Positions 17,978 to 25,329 of a stretch of DNA of 36,024 nt are shown one piece after another. The position numbers and the translations under genes were made by a program. The notes below the pieces were generated by a model. The model ran no database searches. It had not been told where the DNA came from and saw only the letters and a list, made by a program, of their open reading frames with translations. The DNA lies in assembly GCA_937951685.1 (NCBI GenBank), contig CALFBG010000327.1, positions 1 through 36,024 of the forward strand, written 5' to 3'. Every line of letters begins with the position of its first letter. The first letter of the stretch is position 1. The DNA comes from an uncultured Saprospiraceae bacterium (GTDB lineage: Bacteria; Bacteroidota; Bacteroidia; Chitinophagales; Saprospiraceae).

Positions 17978-19177
17978 ATGGAAAGTAGTAAAAATATCAA
18001 TCAAATCGTAGCCGATAAAACACTTGATGCCACCTTGCAGACGGTTGCTAAAAAAGTTATGGCTGGAGAACGGATTACGGAAGCGGAAGGGCTCTATCTA
18101 TTTGAGCATGGCGACCTCGGCTATTTGGGTAGCTTAGCGAACTTTATTCGAGAGCGGAAACATGGCAACCGGACGTATTTTAATCGGAATTTTCACTTAG
18201 AGCCGACCAACGTCTGCTTGTATACCTGTAGTTTCTGTTCTTACTCTCGCTTGATCAAAAAGCGAAGCGAAGGGTGGGAGTATACGATGGAGGAAATGAT
18301 GGATCTGATTAAAAAATACGATGACGAACCGGTTACGGAAGTACACATTGTAGGAGGTGTTTTGCCGCAGTATGATTTGAAATTCTACACCGATCTTTTC
18401 AAAAGTATCAAAGCACATCGACCGGATTTACACGTAAAGGCATTAACGCCAGTTGAATATCATTATATTTTCAAGAAAGCTAAAGTGACTTACGAAGAAG
18501 GGATGAAGTTGATGAAAGAGGCTGGTCTAGATTCCATGCCCGGCGGTGGTGCAGAGATTTTCCATCCAGAAATTCGGGATGAGATTGCAGGCGGGAAATG
18601 TTCTGGGGAAGAATGGTTAGCGATTCACCGTGCTTGGCATAACTTGGGCATGCGCTCCAATGCTACAATGCTTTACGGTCATATTGAACAGTTTAAGCAC
18701 CGCATTCACCACTTGGAAGCCTTGCGAAGCTTGCAGGAGGAAACGGGAGGATTTCAAACTTTCATTCCCCTAAAATTTAGAAATAAAGGCAATCAAATGT
18801 CGCACGTAGCAGAATCTACCATCATCGAAGATTTACGGAATTACGCGATCAGCAGAATATACTTGGATAACTTTGATCACATCAAAGCTTACTGGCCAAT
18901 GATTGGTCGGGACACTGCGCAACTGTCGCTTGCTTTTGGCGTTGATGATATTGATGGTACGATTGATGATACCACTAAGATTTATACGATGGCGGGTTCG
19001 GAGGAACAAAGCCCTTCGATGAATACGCAAGAATTGGTAAGCTTGATTAGAGGGGTAGGTCGAGAAGCGATTGAAAGAGATACCTTATATAACGTTGTGA
19101 AAGATTATAAAGATCACGTTTTTGCGGAAGATACGATCTATAAAGGTTACGTTTCTTTGCCTGTGGTTAATAAATAA
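17978..19177 (+). CDS. mqnE: Aminofutalosine synthase (radical SAM)
   Basis: 399 residues. It joins 3-[(1-carboxyvinyl)oxy]benzoate with SAM to give aminofutalosine, the second step of the futalosine route to menaquinone. The [4Fe-4S] triad is CLYTCSFC (Cys80, Cys84, Cys87; CX3CX2C), preceded by FHLEPTNV as in MqnE. Further conserved stretches are VHIVGGVLPQYDL, PGGGAEIFHPEIRD and FIPLKFRNKGN. MqnC has a similar fold but lacks the FHLEPTN/CSYSR context, so MqnE is preferred. MqnA lies 0.8 kb downstream on the same strand, which supports the pathway call. Confidence 0.93.
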   Translation: MESSKNINQIVADKTLDATLQTVAKKVMAGERITEAEGLYLFEHGDLGYLGSLANFIRERKHGNRTYFNRNFHLEPTNVCLYTCSFCSYSRLIKKRSEGWEYTMEEMMDLIKKYDDEPVTEVHIVGGVLPQYDLKFYTDLFKSIKAHRPDLHVKALTPVEYHYIFKKAKVTYEEGMKLMKEAGLDSMPGGGAEIFHPEIRDEIAGGKCSGEEWLAIHRAWHNLGMRSNATMLYGHIEQFKHRIHHLEALRSLQEETGGFQTFIPLKFRNKGNQMSHVAESTIIEDLRNYAISRIYLDNFDHIKAYWPMIGRDTAQLSLAFGVDDIDGTIDDTTKIYTMAGSEEQSPSMNTQELVSLIRGVGREAIERDTLYNVVKDYKDHVFAEDTIYKGYVSLPVVNK

Positions 19178-19191
19178 GTTTAAAATAGTAC

Positions 19192-19800
19192 ATGAACATT
19201 TACATTATTCGACACGGAGAAACGGAATTGAATCGGCAAGGTATTGTGCAAGGAAGCGGTGTAGATGCTTCTTTAAACGATAAGGGCAGTCGACAAGCTC
19301 AGGCTTTTTACGAGGAGTATCGGCAAGTTGATTTCGAAATCATTATCACTTCTAAGCTTAAACGGACACACGAAACGATCGCGCCATTTTTACGAGAGGA
19401 TCTTCCTTGGGAACAATTCGCAGAAATTAATGAAATTTCTTGGGGGGTGATGGAAGGGCAAAAGCCAGATGCTGCGATGATACAACGCTATCAATCAATT
19501 ACAAAGGCTTGGGATGCAGGCGATTTTGACGCAGGCGTAACGGGAGGCGAGAGTGCTCGGATGCTCGGGGAAAGATTGGAAAATTTTGTAAGAACCTTGA
19601 AAACGCGACCCGAAAAAAATCTACTAGTTTGTATGCACGGGCGTAGCCTGAGAGCCTTGGTTTGTTTGTTAAAAGCAGAAAGCTTAACGCAAATGAGTAA
19701 ATTTCCACATAGCAATACGGGATTGTATTTGGTAGAATATAAAGATGGACAATTTAATTTTCAGTTGGAAAATGATACACGGCACTTAGCGCGTTTTTGA
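19192..19800 (+). CDS. Histidine phosphatase (phosphoglycerate-mutase-like)
   Basis: 202 residues, starting 14 bases after mqnE and so probably in its operon. It has the phosphohistidine motif IIRHGETELNRQG (His8), TSKLKRTHET, and the second catalytic histidine in VCMHGRSLRAL. Members hydrolyse or transfer phosphate on small molecules such as sugar phosphates, alpha-ribazole phosphate or phosphoserine. Nothing in the sequence fixes the substrate. The place between mqnE and mqnA hints at, but does not prove, a task linked to menaquinone or nucleoside salvage. Confidence 0.85.
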   Translation: MNIYIIRHGETELNRQGIVQGSGVDASLNDKGSRQAQAFYEEYRQVDFEIIITSKLKRTHETIAPFLREDLPWEQFAEINEISWGVMEGQKPDAAMIQRYQSITKAWDAGDFDAGVTGGESARMLGERLENFVRTLKTRPEKNLLVCMHGRSLRALVCLLKAESLTQMSKFPHSNTGLYLVEYKDGQFNFQLENDTRHLARF

Positions 19801-19842
19801 TATTCCAGTCTGAGTCATCGTCTTGCTTTGATCACACTAAAT

Positions 19843-19870
19843 ACTTTGTAATATATATTATCGAACATTT
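19843..19870. repeat. 28-bp dispersed repeat, copy B
   Basis: Matches 2250-2277 at 27 of 28 bases. In this copy the centre is the perfect palindrome TAATATATATTA. It lies 43 bases after the phosphatase stop codon. Confidence 0.75.
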
Positions 19871-19883
19871 TGAAACTGCCTTT

Positions 19884-19912
19884 TCAAGGATTAGCCTCCG
19901 GGGCTTCCTTGA
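19884..19912 (+). other. Hairpin downstream of the phosphatase gene
   Basis: TCAAGGA / TCCTTGA with inner AGCC / GGCT pairing, a two-base bulge and loop TCCGG. No T-run follows, so it is not a standard intrinsic terminator. It could be part of the small repeat element next to it. Confidence 0.4.
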
Positions 19913-20026
19913 TTAGTACGAAAATCCAAGGCTCAAAATATTCACAAACTTAAATTGAAAAATACTAAATACACCGTCCGGAAATTGAACTTTGCTTTTG
20001 TTACCGTGTACTAAATTTCGTCTATT

Positions 20027-20812
20027 TTGAAAAAAAAGTATAGCATTACCGCTGTTAGTTATCTGAATACGAAGCCTTTCTTGTATGGCTTATTGCATCA
20101 TCCTATTCGTGAACAGCTTGATTTGCAACTGGATATTCCATCCGCTTGTGCAGAAAAATTGCAAGCGGGAACAGTTGATATCGGTTTGGTACCCGTAGCG
20201 ATTATTCCTTCTTTGCAGCAGCCGCACATTATTTCAGATTATTGTATTGGTACCAACGGAACGGTGAAAACAGTTGGCATTTACAGTCAATGTCCCATCG
20301 AAGAAATTGAAAATTTGTACCTCGATTTCCACTCGCGTACGTCGGCGCAGCTGACGCGGATTTTAATTAAAGAATACTGGAAATTGGACGTCAATTTTCT
20401 GGAAGCGAAAGAAGGCTTTCGGGAAAAAATTGTGGGTAAAACGGCGGCGCTCGTCATTGGTGATCGCACCATTGGGATGGAAGAAAAATGCGCTTATCAA
20501 TATGACCTGGGCGAAGCTTGGCGCGCACATACGGGGCTTCCTTTCATCTTTGCAGCTTGGGTCAGTAACAAACCATTGAGTGCGACTTTTATCAAGGAAT
20601 TTAACGATGCCTTGGCTTATGGTTGCACGCAGATTCCCAACTTAGCTTTATTGTTAAATTCTCCTCATCCAAAATTTGATATTCAAAAATACTACACCGA
20701 ATACATTAACTACGATTTTGACCTTCCTAAAAAGCAAGCTTTAGCCTTGTTCTTGAAAAAAATGGGGGTTCCCATTCAAGAAAGTATTCAAAAAGGACTT
20801 TCTTTGGTCTAA
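20027..20812 (+). CDS. mqnA: Chorismate dehydratase
   Basis: 261 residues. It converts chorismate to 3-[(1-carboxyvinyl)oxy]benzoate, the first committed step of the futalosine menaquinone pathway. The fold is periplasmic-binding-protein-like: ITAVSYLNTKPFLYGL at the start, AGTVDIGLVPVAIIP near 45-60, SRTSAQLTRILIKEYW and LVIGDRTIGM are characteristic. The start must be TTG at 20027 (or an ATT just upstream), because a stop lies at 20012-20014 and no ATG precedes the conserved ITAVSYL. The TTG gives an N-terminus of M-KKKYS. MqnE is upstream on the same strand; MqnB, C and D are not in the window. Confidence 0.92.
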   Translation: MKKKYSITAVSYLNTKPFLYGLLHHPIREQLDLQLDIPSACAEKLQAGTVDIGLVPVAIIPSLQQPHIISDYCIGTNGTVKTVGIYSQCPIEEIENLYLDFHSRTSAQLTRILIKEYWKLDVNFLEAKEGFREKIVGKTAALVIGDRTIGMEEKCAYQYDLGEAWRAHTGLPFIFAAWVSNKPLSATFIKEFNDALAYGCTQIPNLALLLNSPHPKFDIQKYYTEYINYDFDLPKKQALALFLKKMGVPIQESIQKGLSLV

Positions 20813-20827
20813 AGTCTAATTGCTTCT

Positions 20828-21370
20828 ATGCTCAATCGTTTCAACTTTATCAAATGCCTACCGTGGTTAATCTTGCTTTTGATTTTGACGCAGTGTCAAT
20901 CAAAAGAGCAACCGCCCATGTCGTGGGAGGAAGATGCGGCGACAATCGTTCCAAGCAAGATTGAGGGAAACTTCTTGCAATACTCCAACTATTGCCAAAT
21001 TATGCTGGTTGGTCGCGGTGCAGATCGCAATGATTTGCTCTGCTTGTTGGTCAGTCAAGAAAAAGATATTATTGGAACGCATAGTCTGAGTAACAATCGC
21101 AATAAATTGGGCATTCCCTACGAAAAAACGAGCATCAAACAGAATCATTTAAACGAAGGAATGCTAGAAATCTACATTTCTGAGGCTTGTCGTCCGAGCT
21201 CAGGCAAAGTCGTAATTACGGATTTTGATCCTGAAAGCTATACACTTAGTGGTCATTTCGAAGCTAGGTTGTGTACGACGGGGAAGTTAGGTCGCCTCGC
21301 CAAAAAACGTCTCAAAAATGGTCAATTCCATCAAATTAAGCTCAACTATTTTGATCGACGGGCGAAATAA
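20828..21370 (+). CDS. Small lipoprotein, unknown
   Basis: 180 residues with a signal peptide ending in lipobox LTQC (Cys23). The mature part is beta-rich. The stretch SGKVVITDFDPESYTLSGHFEARL resembles the C-terminal half of a domain seen in many Bacteroidota lipoproteins (xVxITxxDxxxxxxSGxF). Four further Cys residues in the mature part could form disulfides. It begins 15 bases after mqnA, so it probably rides on that transcript. Function unknown. Confidence 0.75.
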   Translation: MLNRFNFIKCLPWLILLLILTQCQSKEQPPMSWEEDAATIVPSKIEGNFLQYSNYCQIMLVGRGADRNDLLCLLVSQEKDIIGTHSLSNNRNKLGIPYEKTSIKQNHLNEGMLEIYISEACRPSSGKVVITDFDPESYTLSGHFEARLCTTGKLGRLAKKRLKNGQFHQIKLNYFDRRAK

Positions 21371-21497
21371 AATGATTGATAATCAACATTTTAGGGACAG
21401 TTCGTCCAATAAGTCTTTCCTCTTGCCATTAAGGATTTAGTAGCGTACCCTATTTCTGGTATTTCAAAATGATCACTCCGGTAATCGTTCTTAAAAC

Positions 21498-21528
21498 TTG
21501 CATCTTAATGGGAATGCGCTTAATTTTG
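21498..21528 (+). promoter_or_regulatory. Bacteroidota-type promoter for the cys leader
   Basis: TTG at 21498-21500, 20-base spacer, TAATTTTG at 21521-21528: full agreement with the sigma-factor consensus. The ATG of the first leader peptide follows only 4 bases after the -7 box, so transcription likely starts at or beside the ATG. Confidence 0.7.
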
Positions 21529-21532
21529 AAGC

Positions 21533-21586
21533 ATGAACACCGAACATACAAATATTGCGAGTTGTTGTTGTCTTCTTCGTTCCTGA
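21533..21586 (+). CDS. Leader peptide 1 with three consecutive Cys codons
   Basis: MNTEHTNIASCCCLLRS, 17 residues. The Cys codons are TGT-TGT-TGT at 21563-21571, 12 bases before the stop. It lies between a strong promoter and a terminator. Downstream, GAAAGG (21589-21594) can pair with CCTTTC (21639-21644), which is the left arm of terminator 1. A ribosome that reaches the stop would cover GAAAGG and let the terminator form; one stalled at the Cys codons would leave it free as an antiterminator and would also disturb the small hairpin TTCGTT/AACGAA (21576-21591). The geometry fits classical amino-acid attenuation with cysteine as signal. Confidence 0.75.
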   Translation: MNTEHTNIASCCCLLRS

Positions 21587-21634
21587 ACGAAAGGTGACCC
21601 TAATGATACGTAATTACAACAAATTATAATCCTT

Positions 21635-21663
21635 AAAGCCTTTCCCTGTGAAAGGCTTTTTTT
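21635..21663 (+). terminator. Attenuator terminator 1
   Basis: AAAGCCTTTC (21635-21644) pairs with GAAAGGCTTT (21650-21659) over a 5-base loop and runs into a seven-T tract (21657-21663). It stands 48 bases after leader peptide 1 and over 200 bases before the structural gene, so it stops transcription prematurely. Confidence 0.85.
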
Positions 21664-21684
21664 ATGTCTAAATCAAAAATAATA

Positions 21685-21756
21685 ATGAAAAAATATATAT
21701 TAAATAATACTTGTTGTTGTTTCACTTTTCCCTACGGAATGGCAATATGGTATTGA
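21685..21756 (+). CDS. Leader peptide 2 with three consecutive Cys codons
   Basis: A 23-residue frame beginning MKKYILNNTCCC and ending GMAIWY. Cys10-12 are again TGT-TGT-TGT (21712-21720). The start is preceded by AAAAATAATA, the A-rich context usual for Bacteroidota initiation. No promoter is seen between terminator 1 and this frame, so it should be read only on transcripts that passed the first attenuator. The antiterminator is less clear than for leader 1: only GGAA at 21736-21739 can pair with TTCC (21790-21793) of the terminator's left arm. Confidence 0.7.
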   Translation: MKKYILNNTCCCFTFPYGMAIWY

Positions 21757-21783
21757 TTGAGCATTTTCAATGATTATTTATAT

Positions 21784-21816
21784 AGGCCTTTCCATTTTTG
21801 GAAAGGCCTTTTTTTT
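21784..21816 (+). terminator. Attenuator terminator 2
   Basis: AGGCCTTTCC (21784-21793) pairs with GGAAAGGCCT (21800-21809), loop ATTTTT, followed by an eight-T tract. It shares the GCCTTTCC core with terminator 1, which suggests that the leader/terminator unit was duplicated. The cysM-like ATG is 56 bases further on. Confidence 0.88.
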
Positions 21817-21872
21817 AGCTTGAAATTGAAGTCTATTTTTAAAAAAATCAAAACACAAAATCACTATAAATC

Positions 21873-22817
21873 ATGACAGCAGCTATCAAGAAACAGCAGA
21901 ATCTTTACGCCGATCGACTGAAACAAGTCCGTCAATTAATTGGGAGAACACCTTTGTACAAAATTGCAGGGGCTTTTCAAAAACCGGGGGTAGCGATTCA
22001 CGCAAAATTGGAATGGAATCAACTCGGCGGCAGTATGAAATCCCGCCCGGCTTTTCAAATTATTAATTCCGCGATCGAAAAAGGGGATTTGTACCCTGGA
22101 AAAACTTTGCTAGATGCTACGAGTGGCAATACTGGAATTGCTTATGCAACGATTGGTGCGGCACTCGGTATTCCAGTTGCGTTGTGCCTACCAGAGAACG
22201 TTTCAACGGAAAGAAAATTGCTGTTACAGTCCTTGGGGGCAAAAATCATTTGCACGTCTAAATCTCAAGGTATCGAAGGTGCTCAGCTGCGCGCAAAAAA
22301 TTTAGCAAGGGAGTTTCCGGATCGCTATTATTACGCAGATCAATATACGAACGAACAAAACTGGAAAGCGCACTTTCACGGAACTGCCGTAGAAATCTGG
22401 GAACAAACGCAAGGGCGGATTACTCATTTTATTACGGGCTTAGGTACCACGGGGACTTTTATGGGCATCGGTCGGCGGTTGAAATTGTACAATCCAGCTA
22501 TTGAATTAGTGGCGTTACAAGCCAATACGCCAAAGCATGGGCTGACAGGTTGGAATCATTTGGAAACAACTCCCGTTCCGAAAATCTACGATGCTGATTT
22601 GGCGGATCAATTCATGGAGGCAGATACGCAAGAGGCTTATACTTGGATTCGCTGGGTAGCCCGTAAGGAAGGTTTGATTTTGAGTCCGTCGGCAGCCGCT
22701 AATTTGGCTGGTGCGGTGGCTTTGGCGGATAAGATCGATGAAGGTTTTATTGTTACTAGTTTTGCGGACGACGCAACGAAATATACGGCTTTGCTCCACG
22801 AAATTCTTAATCCATAA
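21873..22817 (+). CDS. cysM: Cysteine synthase, CysM-like (PLP fold type II)
   Basis: 314 residues. It makes cysteine from an activated serine and a sulfide or thiocarboxylate donor with PLP. LGGSMKSRPAF holds the PLP lysine (Lys56); SGNTG (84-88) is the substrate loop and GLGTTGTFMGIGRR binds the cofactor phosphate. The Lys is followed by SRP rather than the DR of CysK; this and the lack of the long CysK C-terminus favour the CysM side. There is no regulatory CBS domain. Two Cys-codon attenuators precede the gene. The next gene encodes an E1-rhodanese protein, the same pairing seen in the CysM-CysO-MoeZ route of actinobacteria. The symbol denotes the family; the substrate is not proven. Confidence 0.82.
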   Translation: MTAAIKKQQNLYADRLKQVRQLIGRTPLYKIAGAFQKPGVAIHAKLEWNQLGGSMKSRPAFQIINSAIEKGDLYPGKTLLDATSGNTGIAYATIGAALGIPVALCLPENVSTERKLLLQSLGAKIICTSKSQGIEGAQLRAKNLAREFPDRYYYADQYTNEQNWKAHFHGTAVEIWEQTQGRITHFITGLGTTGTFMGIGRRLKLYNPAIELVALQANTPKHGLTGWNHLETTPVPKIYDADLADQFMEADTQEAYTWIRWVARKEGLILSPSAAANLAGAVALADKIDEGFIVTSFADDATKYTALLHEILNP

Positions 22818-22832
22818 GTCTACGCTACAAGG

Positions 22833-22864
22833 TTTTAAAATAGTAGAATTTTAAATTAACTTTG
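22833..22864 (+). promoter_or_regulatory. Possible internal promoter before the E1-rhodanese gene
   Basis: TAACTTTG at 22857-22864 is a full -7 match ending 13 bases before the ATG at 22878. At the -33 distance there is TTT (22833-22835), not TTG. It could give cysteine-independent expression of the second gene. Confidence 0.4.
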
Positions 22865-22877
22865 TGAAAAAATAATC

Positions 22878-24020
22878 ATGAGTGATTCCGTTCAACTTTC
22901 CCCCGCCGAAATGGCGCGTTATGCTCGGCACATTGCGATTCCTGAGTTTAATCTAACCGCGCAAAAGAAATTGAAAGCAGCGAAGGTTTTGGTGATTGGT
23001 TCGGGCGGTTTAGGGAGCCCAATGTTGTTATATTTGGCGGCGGCGGGTGTTGGTCAATTGGGGATTGTAGATTTTGATGTGGTGGATGATAGCAATCTTC
23101 AACGGCAGGTTTTGTTTACGGTAGCCGATATTGGTCAATCGAAAGCCGAAACGGCAAAACGGCGCTTGCAAGCGCTGAATCCTTATATCGAGATTAAGGT
23201 TTATCATACGCAATTTACGAAAGAAAATGCCCTTGATTTGATTGCGGATTATGACGTAGTGGCTGATGGAACAGATAATTTTCCTACGCGCTACTTGGTG
23301 AATGATGCTTGTGTTTTGGGTGGGAAGCCGAATGTATACGCTTCGATTTTTAGATTTGAAGGTCAGGTGTCGGTGTTCAATTATTTACACGAAGATGGAA
23401 GCCGTGGGCCGAATTATCGGGATTTATTTCCAACGCCGCCACCGCCGGATTTGGTGCCCAATTGTGCAGAAGGTGGCGTGCTCGGTGTGCTGCCAGGTAT
23501 TATCGGGAGTATGCAAGCGAGTGAAGTAATCAAGGTCATCACTGGCGTGGGAGAACCCTTGGCCGGGCGCCTATTTTTATTTGATGCGGCGAGCTTTACG
23601 ACGCGTATTTTAAAAGTAAAAAAGAACCCGACGACTGAAATTAAAACCTTAATTGACTACGATTTGTTCTGTGGGATTCAGCCAGTTAGCACTTTAGACC
23701 CAATAAAAGAGATTAAAGTGCAGGAGTTCAAAAAATGGTTAGACGACGGGGAAGACTTTCAATTGATTGACGTGCGAGAACCTTACGAATATGAGATCTC
23801 TAACCTAAAAGGAACCTTGATTCCATTGGATCAAATCGTGGATGCAGTGGCTAACATTGCACGGGATAAAAAAGTGGTGATACACTGCCGGAGTGGCAAA
23901 CGGAGCGCAGCTGCCATTCGAAGCTTGCAAACTCATTTTCAGCTGGATAATTTGTATAACTTGGAGGGCGGTATTAACGCATTTGCCCAAGAAATTGACC
24001 AATCACTGCCTGTTTATTAG
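22878..24020 (+). CDS. MoeB/ThiF-type E1 enzyme fused to rhodanese domain
   Basis: 380 residues. The N-terminal adenylation domain has the nucleotide loop GSGGLGSP (41-48), VDFDVVDDSNLQRQ, the VADGTDNF metal site and the Cys of LVPNCAEGG (Cys196). The C-terminal rhodanese domain (from about 275) has the active loop CRSGKRS (Cys337). Such enzymes adenylate the C-terminus of a ThiS/MoaD/CysO-like carrier and load it with sulfur from the rhodanese. The zinc CxxC of MoeB is lost (Asn179 and Asp182 in GPNYRDLF). It follows the cysM-like gene by 60 bases. No carrier-protein gene is visible nearby; it must be elsewhere if this route operates. Confidence 0.88.
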   Translation: MSDSVQLSPAEMARYARHIAIPEFNLTAQKKLKAAKVLVIGSGGLGSPMLLYLAAAGVGQLGIVDFDVVDDSNLQRQVLFTVADIGQSKAETAKRRLQALNPYIEIKVYHTQFTKENALDLIADYDVVADGTDNFPTRYLVNDACVLGGKPNVYASIFRFEGQVSVFNYLHEDGSRGPNYRDLFPTPPPPDLVPNCAEGGVLGVLPGIIGSMQASEVIKVITGVGEPLAGRLFLFDAASFTTRILKVKKNPTTEIKTLIDYDLFCGIQPVSTLDPIKEIKVQEFKKWLDDGEDFQLIDVREPYEYEISNLKGTLIPLDQIVDAVANIARDKKVVIHCRSGKRSAAAIRSLQTHFQLDNLYNLEGGINAFAQEIDQSLPVY

Positions 24021-24190
24021 GCTTTTTGTTGGTAAATCATCAGTGGAAATAAAGCGCTGAGGGCTAATTCACTTAGTCCACAGCCAAGGGTTTCAAGATC
24101 CTTTAGATTTGAAATTACAAAGGAAAGTGCGCAGTTCTTAAAATATATTGTATTTTTAGCGCATATTTTCATAACAAAATCAAACACAAA

Positions 24191-25042
24191 ATGCGTTGGA
24201 GTAAACAAGATAAAAGTAGAAACGTAGATGACCGGAGGGGGAAAAATGTCAAGACGGGCGTTGGAATTGGGCTTGGAACCATTGTGATCTTTATCATTGC
24301 GACTTTGCTCGGAGAAGATCCGGGAAGGTTGATGGAACAACTGCCTGCACAGCAACAAACACAGCAAACGCAATCGAGTCCTAGAAGTGCAGCAGAAGAT
24401 GAATTGGCAGATTTTGTCGGTGCCGTTTTGACCTATAACGAAGAAGTTTGGGATAAGCTATTTCAAGAGCAGTTAGGCCGTACGTATCAGAAACCCGTTT
24501 TGGTTTTATTTACCGACAAGGTACAAACTGCCTGTGGACTATCGGGGGCTGCTACGGGACCTTTTTACTGTCCGGGAGATCAAAAATTATACATTGATTT
24601 ATCCTTTTATCAAGAACTAAAAAACCGCTTTAAGGCGCCGGGTGACTTTGCGATGGCTTACGTTGTTGCACACGAAGTAGGACACCACGTACAATTCTTA
24701 TTAGGAATTACTCAGGAAGTTCATCAAAAAAGGAACAGAATTGCGAAAGCAGAATACAATCGTTTATCGGTGTGTATGGAATTGCAAGCAGATTTTTTGG
24801 CGGGTGTTTGGGCACATCATGCGCATCAAGCTAGAAATATTTTAGAAGAAGGTGACATTGAAGAAGCGTTGCGTGCGGCTCATGCGATCGGGGATGATCA
24901 CATTCAGATGCAATCTCGTGGATATGTCGTTCCAGAATCTTTTACTCACGGTACTTCGGAGCAACGGATGCGTTGGTTTAGGAAAGGCTTAGAGTCGGGG
25001 GATTTAAGATTGGGCGATACCTTTGCGGCAAAAAGTTTATAA
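24191..25042 (+). CDS. YpfJ-family neutral zinc metallopeptidase
   Basis: 283 residues. A basic N-terminus is followed by one membrane segment (about 23-40), a Gln-rich linker, and the metallopeptidase domain. The zinc motif is HEVGHHVQ (His161, Glu162, His165). CGLSGAATGPFYCPGDQKLYID and the C-terminal ELQADFLAGVW (third ligand) are typical of this family (PF04228). It faces the periplasm and its substrate is unknown. It begins 170 bases after the E1 gene, and may have its own promoter (TAGATTTG at 24104-24111, no clear -33). Confidence 0.9.
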   Translation: MRWSKQDKSRNVDDRRGKNVKTGVGIGLGTIVIFIIATLLGEDPGRLMEQLPAQQQTQQTQSSPRSAAEDELADFVGAVLTYNEEVWDKLFQEQLGRTYQKPVLVLFTDKVQTACGLSGAATGPFYCPGDQKLYIDLSFYQELKNRFKAPGDFAMAYVVAHEVGHHVQFLLGITQEVHQKRNRIAKAEYNRLSVCMELQADFLAGVWAHHAHQARNILEEGDIEEALRAAHAIGDDHIQMQSRGYVVPESFTHGTSEQRMRWFRKGLESGDLRLGDTFAAKSL

Positions 25043-25157
25043 GTGACGTTTAAACAGATCATATTTATCCCACTTGGACTTGCGTTATCCTTTCGAGATT
25101 TTGGGATTTGGCGGTCATTTTAGGATAGTAGGATTTCTAAGCGCTTGATTTATCATA

Positions 25158-25201
25158 AAAAAACTCCCGAATTTTCAGTATCGAAAACTCGGGAGTTTTT
25201 T
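25158..25201. terminator. Bidirectional intrinsic terminator
   Basis: AAAAAACTCCCGA (25158-25170) pairs with TCGGGAGTTTTTT (25189-25201), with further inner AT pairing. T-runs flank it on both strands. It lies between two convergent genes and shares the CCCGA stem core with the hairpins at 8454 and 13002. Confidence 0.85.
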
Positions 25202-25329
25202 CATTTATGGTTTTTTCTGCAAAAAGAACTTTCGAATAAAGTCTAATGTACTAGCACGATTCTGATTATCAATTGTTTATTTTTTGGCTTAGCAAAATCA
25301 AAGCGTAGCGTGTTGATTTAGTAGATTTT

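Larger units (their letters stand above)
21371..21872 (+). promoter_or_regulatory. Cysteine-synthase control region: promoter and two tandem attenuators
   Basis: The 502 bases before the cysM-like gene contain, in order: a promoter (21498-21528), a 17-residue leader peptide with Cys-Cys-Cys (21533-21586), an intrinsic terminator (21635-21663), a 23-residue leader peptide with Cys-Cys-Cys (21685-21756), and a second intrinsic terminator (21784-21816). The layout is that of ribosome-mediated transcription attenuation, duplicated in series. Control by charged tRNA-Cys is inferred from the codons; no experiment is implied. Confidence 0.75.
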
